Assembly: GCF_001280845.1 (NCBI RefSeq)
Contig: NZ_LGHP01000001.1
Span: forward strand, 1,822,435 to 1,886,434
Direction: 5' to 3'
DNA: 64,000 nt
Origin: Bacillus sp. FJAT-28004
GTDB lineage: Bacteria; Bacillota; Bacilli; Paenibacillales; Paenibacillaceae
Position 1 is the stretch's first letter. The number at the start of each line of letters is the position of its first letter. Positions 45,035 to 54,546 of this stretch are shown one piece after another. Made by a program: the position numbers and the translations under genes. A model generated the notes under the pieces. That model saw only the letters and a program-made list of their open reading frames with translations, had not been told where the DNA came from and did no database searches.

Positions 45035-46201
45035 ATGGGCCGAAAAGAAATGATAGCTATGCTGCTCGCAGGAGGCGAAGGGAAAAGGCTTGGCGTGCTA
45101 ACAAAGGATCTTGCTAAGCCGGCTGTCTATTTTGGCGGTAAATACAGAATTATTGATTTTACGTTAAGCAATTGCGCACATTCGGGAATTGACACTGTAG
45201 GCGTATTAACGCAATATCAACCGCTAGAGCTCAATCGTTATCTTGGGATTGGCAGTCCATGGGGACTTGACCGTCGTGATGGCGGCATGACCATTTTACC
45301 GCCATTTATGAAGCAAAAAGGCGGAGTATGGTATAAAGGTACAGCGAATGCGATTTATCAAAATATGTCCTTCATTGAACCTTATAATCCGGAGTATGTG
45401 CTTATTATTTCAGGGGATCACATTTATAAAATGGACTATGACTTGATGCTAGAGCATCATAAACGGTCAGGGGCAGATGTGACAATTGCGGGGATCGAGG
45501 TTGATTGGAAAGAAGCAAGCCGTTTTGGCGTCATGCACATCGATGACGAGGATCGGATTACTGCGTTCGAGGAGAAACCAAAAATCCCGACCAGCAATAT
45601 CGCATCCATGGGCGTTTACATTTTCACTTGGTCCGAGCTCCAAAAATATTTGATTTACGATGAGGCCAGCCGCAGCTCCAGTCATGATTTTGGTAAGGAT
45701 CTTATTCCTGCCATGATGAGAGACGGGAAACGACTGCATTCATATCCGTTCAAGGGCTATTGGAAAGATGTTGGTACAATCGAGAGCCTATGGGAAGCGA
45801 ATATGGATTTACTTGCCGATGAGCCGCCGCTTGAGCTTGCAGATACTGATTGGCGTATTTATTCGGTAAGTCCAAATCAGCCAGCTCAACATATTGGAGT
45901 GAGTGCGCAGGTTTCTTCTTCTTTAATTACAGAAGGCTGCATGATTGAAGGGACTGTTGATCGCTCGGTATTGTTCTATGGCGTCAAAGCTGCCAAAAAC
46001 TCAATCATTACGGAATCAGTAGTCATGCCAAATGTAAGAATAGGCGAAGGCGCACGCATTTATAGAGCAATTATAGGCGAAGGGGCAGTCATTCAAGCGG
46101 GTGTAACGATTGGAAGCCCGGATGATGATGCCATTACAGTTATAGCAGTTGATCAGTATGTGACGAACGAACATTTGCTGCGGGAGGTGGAGCACTCATG
46201 A
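45035..46201 (+). CDS. glgC: Glucose-1-phosphate adenylyltransferase, catalytic subunit
   Basis: A 388-residue ADP-glucose pyrophosphorylase, the committed step of glycogen synthesis. The N-terminal nucleotidyl-transferase domain begins [14 protein letters not shown] and contains [16 protein letters not shown] and [10 protein letters not shown]; the C-terminal left-handed beta-helix is shown by hexapeptide repeats ([15 protein letters not shown]). ATG 45035 is preceded by GAGGGAG; GTG 45029 is an alternative. It is 16 bases after glgB and overlaps glgD by 4 bases. Confidence 0.95.
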   Translation: MGRKEMIAMLLAGGEGKRLGVLTKDLAKPAVYFGGKYRIIDFTLSNCAHSGIDTVGVLTQYQPLELNRYLGIGSPWGLDRRDGGMTILPPFMKQKGGVWYKGTANAIYQNMSFIEPYNPEYVLIISGDHIYKMDYDLMLEHHKRSGADVTIAGIEVDWKEASRFGVMHIDDEDRITAFEEKPKIPTSNIASMGVYIFTWSELQKYLIYDEASRSSSHDFGKDLIPAMMRDGKRLHSYPFKGYWKDVGTIESLWEANMDLLADEPPLELADTDWRIYSVSPNQPAQHIGVSAQVSSSLITEGCMIEGTVDRSVLFYGVKAAKNSIITESVVMPNVRIGEGARIYRAIIGEGAVIQAGVTIGSPDDDAITVIAVDQYVTNEHLLREVEHS

Positions 46202-47310
46202 AGCATAAAGTCATGGGCGTCATCAATTTAATTCATGAAACTGATGAGCTGGAGCATTTAACACAGAGTCGTTGCCTAGCTACAGTCCCCTTTGGCGCAC
46301 GATATCGATTGATTGATTTTGTATTGTCTAACATGGTTAATTCTGGAATATCCAAAGTTGCCGTATTTGCGCATACGAAATACCGCTCACTTATGGATCA
46401 TCTTGGTTCAGGAAAGCATTGGGATTTGCAGCATCGTCAAAGTGGATTATTCGTGCTTCCGCCAGCAACTGACGATATTCAAGAGATTAGTCGCGGGGAT
46501 TTGTATCATTTTTACCAACAACGTGATTATTTTAATCGTTCATCACTTGATTTTGTCGTGATTACACGCAGCCACATGGTGTGCAATATCGATTTCGAGA
46601 AGGTTATCGATTTTCATTTGGAGAGGGAAGCTGACATCACAGTCGTGTGCAAACAGCAGGCTGATTTATTAGCGGGCAAGGCTCGCAAAGTAAAAATGAA
46701 TGAGGAAGGCAGAATCACATCCATTCAAGATCACTATGGCCGCATGGCAAGTGACATCAATTCTATGGAAATGTATGTAATGCGCAAAGAGCTGTTAATG
46801 GAACTAGTAGAGACCTCGCTTGCCCAAGGTCAGGATCACCTAGTTCGACATGCGATTTTTTCTAGACTAGATCAGCTCAATGTATATGGATATATGTATG
46901 AGGGTTATTTAGGTGTTGTAAATACACTTAGCAGTTATTATCGCAATAATATGAATTTACTTGATCCGGAAGTGTGGAAGGAACTATTTTACCAGCCGGG
47001 ATCGATCTTTACGAAGGTAAAAGATGAACCGCCAGCTCGGTATTTGGGCAACTCTAAAGTAACGAATTCGTTAATTGCAAACGGCTGCCGTATTGAAGGA
47101 ACCGTCGTGAACAGCATTATTTTCCGCGGCGTACACGTTCAGAAAGGCGCTATAGTGAGCAATAGCATCGTTATGCAAAACGGCGTTATTGGTGAAAATA
47201 GCTTTCTGCAGCACAGTATTTTGGACAAAGACGTTCGTGTCGAAGCGGATCGTGATATTAGGGGAGCGGCGAGCTCGCCATTCTTAGCAGGAAAACGAAA
47301 GATTATTTAA
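46198..47310 (+). CDS. glgD: GlgD, regulatory homologue of GlgC
   Basis: A 370-residue GlgC-like protein that forms the hetero-oligomer with GlgC in Bacilli. The N-terminal glycine-rich nucleotide loop is degraded ([18 protein letters not shown] replaces the LLAGGxGxRL loop), in keeping with a non-catalytic role, while the fold marks [20 protein letters not shown] and the beta-helix tail with hexapeptide repeats are present. ATG overlaps the glgC stop (ATGA). Confidence 0.94.
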   Translation: MKHKVMGVINLIHETDELEHLTQSRCLATVPFGARYRLIDFVLSNMVNSGISKVAVFAHTKYRSLMDHLGSGKHWDLQHRQSGLFVLPPATDDIQEISRGDLYHFYQQRDYFNRSSLDFVVITRSHMVCNIDFEKVIDFHLEREADITVVCKQQADLLAGKARKVKMNEEGRITSIQDHYGRMASDINSMEMYVMRKELLMELVETSLAQGQDHLVRHAIFSRLDQLNVYGYMYEGYLGVVNTLSSYYRNNMNLLDPEVWKELFYQPGSIFTKVKDEPPARYLGNSKVTNSLIANGCRIEGTVVNSIIFRGVHVQKGAIVSNSIVMQNGVIGENSFLQHSILDKDVRVEADRDIRGAASSPFLAGKRKII

Positions 47311-47451
47311 TATAAGTTAATGGTTAATTACATCATATTCTAGCTTTTATTTTGCCGCGAAAAATGCAATATACCATGATCGGAAGATGAAATCAGTTTC
47401 CAGTTGGGTTCATGCATTGCTGATGCGGCGTCCATGAAAAAGGAGAATCCT

Positions 47452-48915
47452 ATGAACATTTTGTTCGCAACCTCAGAAGCTGTTCCGCTTGCGAAGACTG
47501 GCGGTCTCGCCGACGTTGCAGGGGCGCTCCCCAAGGCGCTGAATAAGCGGGGCGTTGATACCAGAGTCGTATTGCCGAAATATGCACAAATTCCTGCTGC
47601 CCTTATCGAGCAGTTCGAGCTTGTCGCTCATTTTAACGTGTCCTTTGGCTGGCGCAATCAATATTGCGGTTTACTTAGAGCTGAGTTTGATGGCATTACT
47701 TATTATTTAATCGATAGCGAGTTTTATTTTAAGCGAGATGGGCTTTATGGTTACGGTGATGATGCGGAAAGATTTGTGTTTTTCAGCTTTGCAGTGATGG
47801 AGGCTGTACGGTATATGGAGTTTCATCCGGACATTGTTCATTGTCATGATTGGCAAACTGGACTCATTCCGTTTCTCCTGAAGACAAGGTATTATTACGA
47901 TCCGGCTTGGGCGTATACCAAATCGGTATTTACGATTCACAACTTAAAATATCAGGGTTTATTCGGCATCGATCTCCTGAAGGACTTGCTTGGAGCCGGT
48001 GATGATATGTTTCTTGATGGCAGTTTGGAATTCCATGGAGCAGGCAGTTGTATGAAAGGCGGTCTCGTTTACGCTGACAAGCTGACAACGGTAAGCGGTA
48101 CTTATGCCCAAGAAATTCAGACTGAATATTTTGGCGAAAAGCTGGATTCTCTACTCCGATATCGTTCTGGTGACTTAATCGGAATTGTGAATGGAATTGA
48201 TGATGAGCTGTTTGATCCGATGAATGACGCAGCAATTGACATTCCTTTCCGAAATGCTTTGAATCGCAAAAGAAAAAATAAGGTGGAGCTGCAGCGTGAG
48301 CTAGGGCTCCCGCAGTCCGAAGAAATACCGCTAATCGGAATTGTTTCAAGGTTGGTGGAGCAGAAGGGCTTTGATTTAATAACGGCTACTTTTGAAGAGC
48401 TGCTTCAAGAAAACGTTCAATTTGTTGTGTTAGGAGCGGGTGATGGGCAATATGAGCATTTTTTCAACGATGCTGCTTATCGTCATCCCGATAAGGTTGC
48501 CGTATGGATCGGCTATGATGACAGACTTGCACGCCGAATTTACGCAGGCTCGGACATGTTTGCAATGCCTTCGCAATTCGAGCCGTGTGGTCTGAGTCAA
48601 CTTCTTGCGCTGCGCTATCGTTCCGTCCCGATTGTTCGTGAGACAGGTGGACTTAAGGACACGGTACAAGCCTATAACGAATATACTGGCGAAGGTAATG
48701 GCTTCAGCTTTACGAATTACAACGCACACGACTATATGCATACCGTGCGTAGAGCATTAGCTCTTTATCGTAATCAGGAAGTCTGGAAGCAAATCGTGAG
48801 TAATGGCAGCAACGAGGATTACAGCTGGAATCGATCTGCCAAAGCCTATATATCCGTTTACTCACAACTTTTAGCGCATCGAAAGGAGAACGTATCATGG
48901 CCCGCCATCTTGTAA
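47452..48915 (+). CDS. glgA: Glycogen synthase
   Basis: A 487-residue GT5 glycosyltransferase that extends glycogen from ADP-glucose. The ADP-glucose-binding motif KTGGLADVAGALPKAL is at residues 15-30; the C-terminal domain shows ISRLVEQKGFDL-like sequence and PSQFEPCGLSQL with RETGGLKDTV. AAAAGGAG lies 6-10 bases before ATG 47452, and a longer in-frame extension to 47404 has no family similarity. A 141-base gap separates it from glgD; the 3' end overlaps the GH15 gene by 19 bases. Confidence 0.95.
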   Translation: MNILFATSEAVPLAKTGGLADVAGALPKALNKRGVDTRVVLPKYAQIPAALIEQFELVAHFNVSFGWRNQYCGLLRAEFDGITYYLIDSEFYFKRDGLYGYGDDAERFVFFSFAVMEAVRYMEFHPDIVHCHDWQTGLIPFLLKTRYYYDPAWAYTKSVFTIHNLKYQGLFGIDLLKDLLGAGDDMFLDGSLEFHGAGSCMKGGLVYADKLTTVSGTYAQEIQTEYFGEKLDSLLRYRSGDLIGIVNGIDDELFDPMNDAAIDIPFRNALNRKRKNKVELQRELGLPQSEEIPLIGIVSRLVEQKGFDLITATFEELLQENVQFVVLGAGDGQYEHFFNDAAYRHPDKVAVWIGYDDRLARRIYAGSDMFAMPSQFEPCGLSQLLALRYRSVPIVRETGGLKDTVQAYNEYTGEGNGFSFTNYNAHDYMHTVRRALALYRNQEVWKQIVSNGSNEDYSWNRSAKAYISVYSQLLAHRKENVSWPAIL

Positions 48916-50882
48916 TCGGCAACGGAAAAATGCTCCTTAATTTGGATCAACATTGTTATATTCGGGATATTTATTATCCATTCGTTGGGCAGTTAAATCA
49001 TGTAGGCGGACAATATTGCCGCTTAGGTGTATGGGTAGAAGGTACCTTTAGCTGGCTGGATGAGCCGGAATGGAAGTTTGATCTCGATTATATTGATGAT
49101 TCTTTGGTTACGAATATTACGGCTAAGCACGATGGTTTAGGAATCGAGCTTAATATGAACGACGGGATTCATCAGCGGGAATGTATTTACATTAAGCGGG
49201 TAGTTATTACAAACAAAACGAATGAAACGAAAGAAGTACGTTTGTTTTTCCATCAGGATTTGATGATCGACGGGACGGAAGTTGGAGATACAGCTGTTTA
49301 TTATCCGGAAAATCATACGCTGTATCATTACAAACGTAATAATTACTTCATGTTCAACGGTTTATCGGATGAAGGCGGTATGACCCAGTATTCAACAGGC
49401 ATCAAAAGGTTCCAATCCGCGGAAGGAACATGGCGTGACGCAGAGGACGGCGTGCTTATGGGTAATTCGATTGCCCAAGGCTCTGTTGATAGCACGATCA
49501 GCTTCCGCACAGTCGTACCTCCGAACAGTGATAAATCCATTTATTATTGGATGTCAATCGGTCAGAACCTAGAGGAAGTAAAAGAGCTGAACCAATATGT
49601 GCAGGACAATCATCCGGAGAAACTTCTTAGCCGAATGGTTATTTACTGGAAGCACTGGCTTCGCAGAGCTGAATCAGACCTGGGTGATCTGCCGTATGAT
49701 GTAGTAAAGATGTTCAAACAAAGCTTGCTTCTCGTTAGAACACAGGTTGATGAGAGAGGCGCTATATTAGCAGCGAATGATACCGACATTTTGCAATACA
49801 ATCGTGACCATTACAGCTATATGTGGCCGCGTGATGGTGCTCTTATTGCTGACGCTATGTCCATGGCGGGGTATCAAAGTGTTATAGCTCCATTTTTCCA
49901 TTTTTGCGCGCAAGCTTTGTCGCCTGAAGGATATTTGTATCACAAATACAATCCAGATGGCACGGTCGGCTCGAGCTGGCATCCGTATATCGTGCAGGGC
50001 AGCAGAAGATTGCCGATTCAAGAGGATGAAACCGCACTTGTGTTGTTCGCATTATGGAAGGACTACTCACGTAATCAAGTTATTGAGCTGCCGCAGTCCT
50101 TATACAGCAATCTCATTCGGAAGGCTGCTACTTTTTTAACCTCATACATGGAGCCTACCTTGTCGCTGCCGAAACCGAGCTATGACTTGTGGGAGGAGCG
50201 CTACGGTATCTGGACATATACCGCAGCATCCGTATATGGCGGTTTGATGGCTGCTTCATTCTTCACGGATCTATTCGGTGATTATGAGCGCAGCGATCTT
50301 TATAAAAGAACGGCAGAAACGATCAAACATGGTATTGTTACAAATTTGTGGGATGAAGAAACCGGCAGATTCGCAAGAGGACTTATTCATAAGGATAATC
50401 GCTGGGTGAAGGATATGACGCTCGAGAGCAGTTTATTCGGTGTTCTTGAATTTGGCGTGCTGCCTGTTGATGATTATCGTGTCGTGCAGACCATGCATGC
50501 AATCAAGGAAGGTCTGCAAGTCAAGACTCATATCGGAGGCATTGCTCGTTACACGAACGATTATTATTTCCAGCAATCGGGTGAAATTGACAAGGTACCA
50601 GGCAACCCATGGATAATTTGTACGCTCTGGGTAGCTAACTTTGAGATTGATTCCGCCAAAACGCTTGAAGAGTTGGAAAGTCCGCGCAGAACGCTGCAAT
50701 GGGTATCTGATCATGCGCTGCAAAGCGGCTTGCTGCCGGAGCAGCTTAATCCTTACGATGGTACGCCGCTATCCGTAGCGCCGCTAACTTGGTCGCATGC
50801 AACTGTCGTGCATAGCGTAAGCAAGTATGCAGAGAAGTATAAACGTCTACGATTGGAAGCGGAGTCCGACGGTTTGCTATAA
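48897..50882 (+). CDS. GH15 family glucoamylase-like glucosidase
   Basis: A 661-residue cytoplasmic GH15 protein. A beta-sandwich N-terminal domain (residues 1-260) precedes an alpha/alpha barrel. The two catalytic glutamates expected for GH15 lie at YDLWEERYG (E433/E434) and LLPEQLNP (E615); YSYMWPRDGALIADAM is another conserved block. Members hydrolyse alpha-1,4/1,6-glucans, or trehalose or glucosides. No signal peptide is present, so it should act inside the cell, probably on glycogen or its degradation products. It overlaps glgA by 19 bases and takes the place where glgP sits in B. subtilis. A terminator follows. Confidence 0.9.
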   Translation: MARHLVIGNGKMLLNLDQHCYIRDIYYPFVGQLNHVGGQYCRLGVWVEGTFSWLDEPEWKFDLDYIDDSLVTNITAKHDGLGIELNMNDGIHQRECIYIKRVVITNKTNETKEVRLFFHQDLMIDGTEVGDTAVYYPENHTLYHYKRNNYFMFNGLSDEGGMTQYSTGIKRFQSAEGTWRDAEDGVLMGNSIAQGSVDSTISFRTVVPPNSDKSIYYWMSIGQNLEEVKELNQYVQDNHPEKLLSRMVIYWKHWLRRAESDLGDLPYDVVKMFKQSLLLVRTQVDERGAILAANDTDILQYNRDHYSYMWPRDGALIADAMSMAGYQSVIAPFFHFCAQALSPEGYLYHKYNPDGTVGSSWHPYIVQGSRRLPIQEDETALVLFALWKDYSRNQVIELPQSLYSNLIRKAATFLTSYMEPTLSLPKPSYDLWEERYGIWTYTAASVYGGLMAASFFTDLFGDYERSDLYKRTAETIKHGIVTNLWDEETGRFARGLIHKDNRWVKDMTLESSLFGVLEFGVLPVDDYRVVQTMHAIKEGLQVKTHIGGIARYTNDYYFQQSGEIDKVPGNPWIICTLWVANFEIDSAKTLEELESPRRTLQWVSDHALQSGLLPEQLNPYDGTPLSVAPLTWSHATVVHSVSKYAEKYKRLRLEAESDGLL

Positions 50883-50917
50883 TGCTTTCAAATCACAATC
50901 ACGAAGTGAAATTAAAC

Positions 50918-50960
50918 AAAAGAACCTGTGTGCTATTACAAAGCATACAGGTTCTTTTTT
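50918..50960 (+). terminator. Terminator of the glycogen operon
   Basis: AAAAGAACCTGTGTGCT (50918-50934) pairs with AGCATACAGGTTCTTTT (50942-50958) with a single G-T pair, followed by further T residues. Confidence 0.88.
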
Positions 50961-51067
50961 GTTGTATTTTTGTTAAAAAAGAATGGCTGAATGAAATAAA
51001 AATTACTACTCATAATAAATAACGTTATATTCAAAACGAATAATAAAATATTTTTCATTTTTAAATA

Positions 51068-51096
51068 TTGATTTGAGAAATTTTTTTTCATATAAT
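51068..51096 (+). promoter_or_regulatory. SigA promoter of gntP with flanking TTTCA/TGAAA arms
   Basis: TTGATT at 51068-51073 and TATAAT at 51091-51096 have 17-base spacing. TTTCA (51086-51090) and TGAAA (51097-51101) flank the -10 box exactly, a position where a repressor would block transcription. Confidence 0.7.
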
Positions 51097-51143
51097 TGAA
51101 AAGCTGCTCAGCATATTATGAATTCAACTTAGGAGGGCATACC

Positions 51144-52493
51144 ATGTTATTACTTATCGTTTTAGCTGCTATTGTAGTGCTTTTGCTTCTTATTACAGTA
51201 GCTAAGCTCAATCCGTTCGTCTCGCTAATCGTCACTGCGATCGGCGTCGGACTTGCAACAGGAATGCCATTGTTCACAACCGAAACAGGTGGGACAGGCA
51301 TTATTGATTCTATCAAGACTGGTATGGGCAATACGCTTGGCTTCTTGGCCATCGTACTAGCACTCGGTACAATGCTGGGCAAAATGATGGCGGAGTCTGG
51401 TGGCGCCGAGAAAATTGCACAAACGTTAATTAAACGTTTTGGTGAAAAAAATGTGCATTGGGCGATGATGTTTGTTGCCTTCATCGTTGGTATTCCGGTG
51501 TTTTTCCAAGTTGGCTTCGTGCTATTGATTCCACTGGTATTTACAATTGCAAGGCAGACAGGTGTGTCGCTTGTCAAAATCGGGGTACCGCTGGTCGCTG
51601 GCCTTTCGGTCGTTCATGGTCTAGTGCCGCCGCATCCAGCAGCAATGACAGCAGTGGGCATTTTTAACGCTGATGTTGGTTTAACGATCTTGTACGCAAT
51701 CATCGTGGGTCTTCCTACGGCTATCGTTGCGGGTCCATTGTATGGGCAATGGATCGGCAATCGAATTCATAAATCAGTACCGAAGGAAATTGGAGAACAA
51801 CTTTCAGAAGCGGATAAAGACAAGAAGCTGCCTGGCTTCATCAATACGGTGTTTACCGTTCTTGTGCCGGTCATTCTTATGCTTACGGCGTCAATCGCTG
51901 AGTTGTTTCTTGCGAAAGAAAGCTCCTTGTATCAAGCACTGCGCTTCATCGGGGACCCGGTTACGGCATTGCTGATCGCAACCGTATATTCTTTCTTCAG
52001 CTTAGGTTTCTTCCGTGGTCTTAGCAGGGAAAAAGTACTTAAATTTTCAAATGATTGCTTAGCGCCTACAGCGACGATTTTGCTCGTTATTGGGGCTGGT
52101 GGAGCTTTCAACCGAGTTTTGCTTGATTCCGGAATTGGTGAGTACATCGCGGAAATAGCGACATCATCCAACGTATCCCCGATTTTGCTTGGATGGGGAA
52201 TTGCGGCTCTCATTCGCGTTGCGACTGGATCAGCGACCGTTTCTATGATGACAGCAGCAGGTATTGTTGCGCCGATCGCAGCGATCGTGCCGGGAGCCAA
52301 TCTCGAGTTACTTGTTCTCGCTACAGGAGCAGGATCGCTCATCCTGTCTCATGTCAATGATTCTGGGTTTTGGATGATCAAGGAATACTTCGGAATGTCG
52401 GTAAAAGAAACGCTTCTCACATGGACAGCGCTCGAAACGATTATTTCCGTTGTGGCGCTTGGCCTAATTCTGGTCGTAGATATTTTCGTGTAA
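51144..52493 (+). CDS. gntP: Gluconate:H+ symporter GntP
   Basis: A 449-residue permease of the GntP family, importing gluconate. About 12-14 hydrophobic segments cover it; family marks are GMGNTLGFLAIVLALGTMLGKMM (given by position 60-82), VGFVLLIPLVFTIAR, GLVPPHPAAMTA and SGFWMIKEYFGMS. The length matches B. subtilis GntP (448). TTAGGAGGG decides ATG 51144 rather than an upstream in-frame ATG. The promoter upstream is strong. It lies opposite the RpiR-type regulator gene, with which it shares a terminator hairpin. Confidence 0.95.
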   Translation: MLLLIVLAAIVVLLLLITVAKLNPFVSLIVTAIGVGLATGMPLFTTETGGTGIIDSIKTGMGNTLGFLAIVLALGTMLGKMMAESGGAEKIAQTLIKRFGEKNVHWAMMFVAFIVGIPVFFQVGFVLLIPLVFTIARQTGVSLVKIGVPLVAGLSVVHGLVPPHPAAMTAVGIFNADVGLTILYAIIVGLPTAIVAGPLYGQWIGNRIHKSVPKEIGEQLSEADKDKKLPGFINTVFTVLVPVILMLTASIAELFLAKESSLYQALRFIGDPVTALLIATVYSFFSLGFFRGLSREKVLKFSNDCLAPTATILLVIGAGGAFNRVLLDSGIGEYIAEIATSSNVSPILLGWGIAALIRVATGSATVSMMTAAGIVAPIAAIVPGANLELLVLATGAGSLILSHVNDSGFWMIKEYFGMSVKETLLTWTALETIISVVALGLILVVDIFV

Positions 52494-52500
52494 ATACCAA

Positions 52501-52546
52501 AAGAAAGGTGAACCGATGACGTCGCAGTCAATGGCTCACCTTTCTT
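52501..52546. terminator. Convergent hairpin between gntP and the RpiR gene
   Basis: AAGAAAGGTGA (52501-52511) and TCACCTTTCTT (52536-52546) form a perfect 11-bp stem with a 24-base interior that contains a GACGTC palindrome. T-rich sequence flanks both sides, so bidirectional termination is likely. Confidence 0.7.
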
Positions 52547-52564
52547 CCTTGAAGTGAAATGCTT

Positions 52565-53410
52565 TTAAATTCGCGTGTCGGAGATAGCTTCTCGTACTTT
52601 CTCAAGCGATGTCTTTGCCTTTTCTTTGTTTAAGATGATGACATTGACATAAAGAGCATCGATTAAGCTAAGCTGGCCGATTCGCGACGCGAGCGCTTCA
52701 GAACGATACGCCGTTTCATCGGAGCTAGTATGTAGTGAGACATCAGCCTGCTGGCTGATCGGAGATTTCGGAAAACCCGTAATCGCGATTGTTTTTGCGC
52801 CATTGGCGTTTGCAGTGTGCAAAATACGAATCGTATCTTTATTCGTGCCAGAGTGGGAGATGACGACTGCGACATCGTCTTTAGTCAACTGGGCAGCTGA
52901 CATGAGCTGGAAATGTGCATCCGTAAAAGCAAATGCTTGCTTTCCCGATCGAATGAATTTATGGAACGCATCCATTGCGATGACGCCGGAACCGCCGATA
53001 CCGTAGAAGTGAACACGGTTCGCGGCAGCAATGATGGATACCGCTTCGGCAAAGTCATCGCCGTCTAAAATTTGAAACGTATTTTCCAACGTTTGAATAT
53101 TGGATTTAAACACTTTTTCAGCAATTGTTTTCTCATCGTCATGCTCATTAATTTCTTCATAAATAGCTTGGGTTGGTGCCATAATTTCAGAGGCGAGCGC
53201 AATTTTCATTGCTTGATACCCTTTATAGCCAATATGTTTGCAGAAGCGAAACACAGTTGCTTCCGCGACATTCAAATCGTAGGCAACCTCATTTATGGTA
53301 CTATGAATGATTTTTTCGGGATTATCTAAAATATAGTTCGCGATTTTCTTTTCCTTATCAGTGAATCTTGCATAATATGAACGAATTTTTCCAAACATGT
53401 TTTGCACCAT
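52565..53410 (-). CDS. RpiR/MurR family transcriptional regulator
   Basis: A 281-residue regulator. The N-terminal RpiR helix-turn-helix (about residues 10-75: FTDKEKKIANYILDNPEKI and VAYDLNVAEATVFRFCKHIG) is followed by a SIS sugar-phosphate-binding domain (about 115-255, with VHFYGIGGSGVIAMDAFHKF and VAVVISHSGTNKDTI). I place the start at ATG 53410, where CGAGGAG lies 11 bases upstream; an in-frame ATG at 53446 is less supported. It sits between gntP and gnd-gntK, so it is the likely local regulator, with 6-phosphogluconate or a related sugar phosphate as effector (inference). Bacillus uses GntR instead. Confidence 0.92.
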   Translation of the reverse strand: MVQNMFGKIRSYYARFTDKEKKIANYILDNPEKIIHSTINEVAYDLNVAEATVFRFCKHIGYKGYQAMKIALASEIMAPTQAIYEEINEHDDEKTIAEKVFKSNIQTLENTFQILDGDDFAEAVSIIAAANRVHFYGIGGSGVIAMDAFHKFIRSGKQAFAFTDAHFQLMSAAQLTKDDVAVVISHSGTNKDTIRILHTANANGAKTIAITGFPKSPISQQADVSLHTSSDETAYRSEALASRIGQLSLIDALYVNVIILNKEKAKTSLEKVREAISDTRI

Positions 53411-53440
53411 GATCGTTGCTTCTCCTCGCGTAGCAGCATA

Positions 53441-53495
53441 TTTCATGAAAAGTATAACATAAATGAAAGGTTGATCCTATATTTCAGACCTTTCA
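53441..53495. promoter_or_regulatory. Candidate RpiR operators upstream of gnd
   Basis: The rpiR-gnd divergent region contains a perfect palindrome TTTCATGAAA (53441-53450) and an inverted repeat TGAAAGGT (53464-53471) / ACCTTTCA (53488-53495). TTTCA and TGAAA also frame the gntP -10 box. The repetition of the same pentamers suggests one regulator binding at both places. Confidence 0.45.
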
Positions 53496-53544
53496 GCCTT
53501 AGTAAAGTAGTTATGTTTATTAAACAATTAGGAGATGAATAAAG

Positions 53545-54441
53545 ATGCAAATTGGTATTATTGGATTAGGTAAAATGGGTTATAACTTGATGCTGAATGT
53601 AATGGAGCATAATCATAAAACGGTTGTCTACGATGTAAATACAGACGCGGTTCATAAAGCAGAAGAGGATGGGGCGAAGGGGGTAAAATCGATTGAGGAA
53701 TTGGTTCAATCGTTAGCTGCTCCACGTGCCATTTGGATGATGGTTCCAGCAGGAGAGCTGACAGAGGCGGTCATCAAGGAGGTTAGCACCTTCCTTGCTG
53801 CTGGTGATATTTTGATCGATGGCGGTAACTCTAACTACAAAGATACGATTAGACGTGCGGCTCAGCTTGCAGAAAAGAGCATTCATTTCCTTGATGTCGG
53901 CACAAGCGGCGGAACTTCTGGTGCAAGATCAGGCGCATGTACGATGATCGGTGGCAATAAGGCGGCATTTGAATCAGTCGAACAGCTGTTTCGTGACATT
54001 TGCGTTGAGGACGGGTATTTACATGCAGGGGAAAGCGGCAGCGGTCACTTTCTGAAGATGGTCCATAACGGTGTTGAATATGGCATGATGCAGGCTATTG
54101 CAGAAGGGTTTGAGCTGCTGGAAAAAAGCGCTTATGACTTTGATTTTGAGAAGGTTGCACGCGTTTGGAACAATGGATCGGTTATCAGATCGTGGCTGAT
54201 GGAGCTAACGGAAAACGCATTTGCTAAAGATGCACGATTGGACGGCTTAAAGGGCATCATGCATTCTTCGGGTGAAGGCAAATGGACACTCGAAACGGCA
54301 CTGGATTTGCAAACAGCAACACCGGTTATTGCGATGTCGCTTTTGATGAGATACCGATCCCTTGAGGAAAATACGTTCTCTGGGAAAGTCGTAGCCGCTC
54401 TACGCAATGAGTTTGGCGGACACAGTGTAGTTAGCTCTTAA
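53545..54441 (+). CDS. gnd: 6-phosphogluconate dehydrogenase, short decarboxylating type
   Basis: A 298-residue NAD(P)-dependent enzyme converting 6-phosphogluconate to ribulose 5-phosphate and CO2. The N-terminal nucleotide motif is IGIIGLGKMGYN; the substrate/catalytic block is DVGTSGGTSGARSGACTMIGG, and KMVHNGVEYGMMQ carries the catalytic lysine region. The length is that of the short YqeC/GntZ-like form, not the 470-residue form. TTAGGAG lies 7-9 bases before ATG 53545. It heads gnd-gntK. Confidence 0.94.
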   Translation: MQIGIIGLGKMGYNLMLNVMEHNHKTVVYDVNTDAVHKAEEDGAKGVKSIEELVQSLAAPRAIWMMVPAGELTEAVIKEVSTFLAAGDILIDGGNSNYKDTIRRAAQLAEKSIHFLDVGTSGGTSGARSGACTMIGGNKAAFESVEQLFRDICVEDGYLHAGESGSGHFLKMVHNGVEYGMMQAIAEGFELLEKSAYDFDFEKVARVWNNGSVIRSWLMELTENAFAKDARLDGLKGIMHSSGEGKWTLETALDLQTATPVIAMSLLMRYRSLEENTFSGKVVAALRNEFGGHSVVSS

Positions 54442-54546
54442 TGGAACTAGTTGAATAAATGTCGGAATAACGATATTGTAGCAATTGAAGTGTTTACGAT
54501 GATGAAGCCAGGTGTTGGAATGGCAAATCTATGCGGAGGTACAAGA

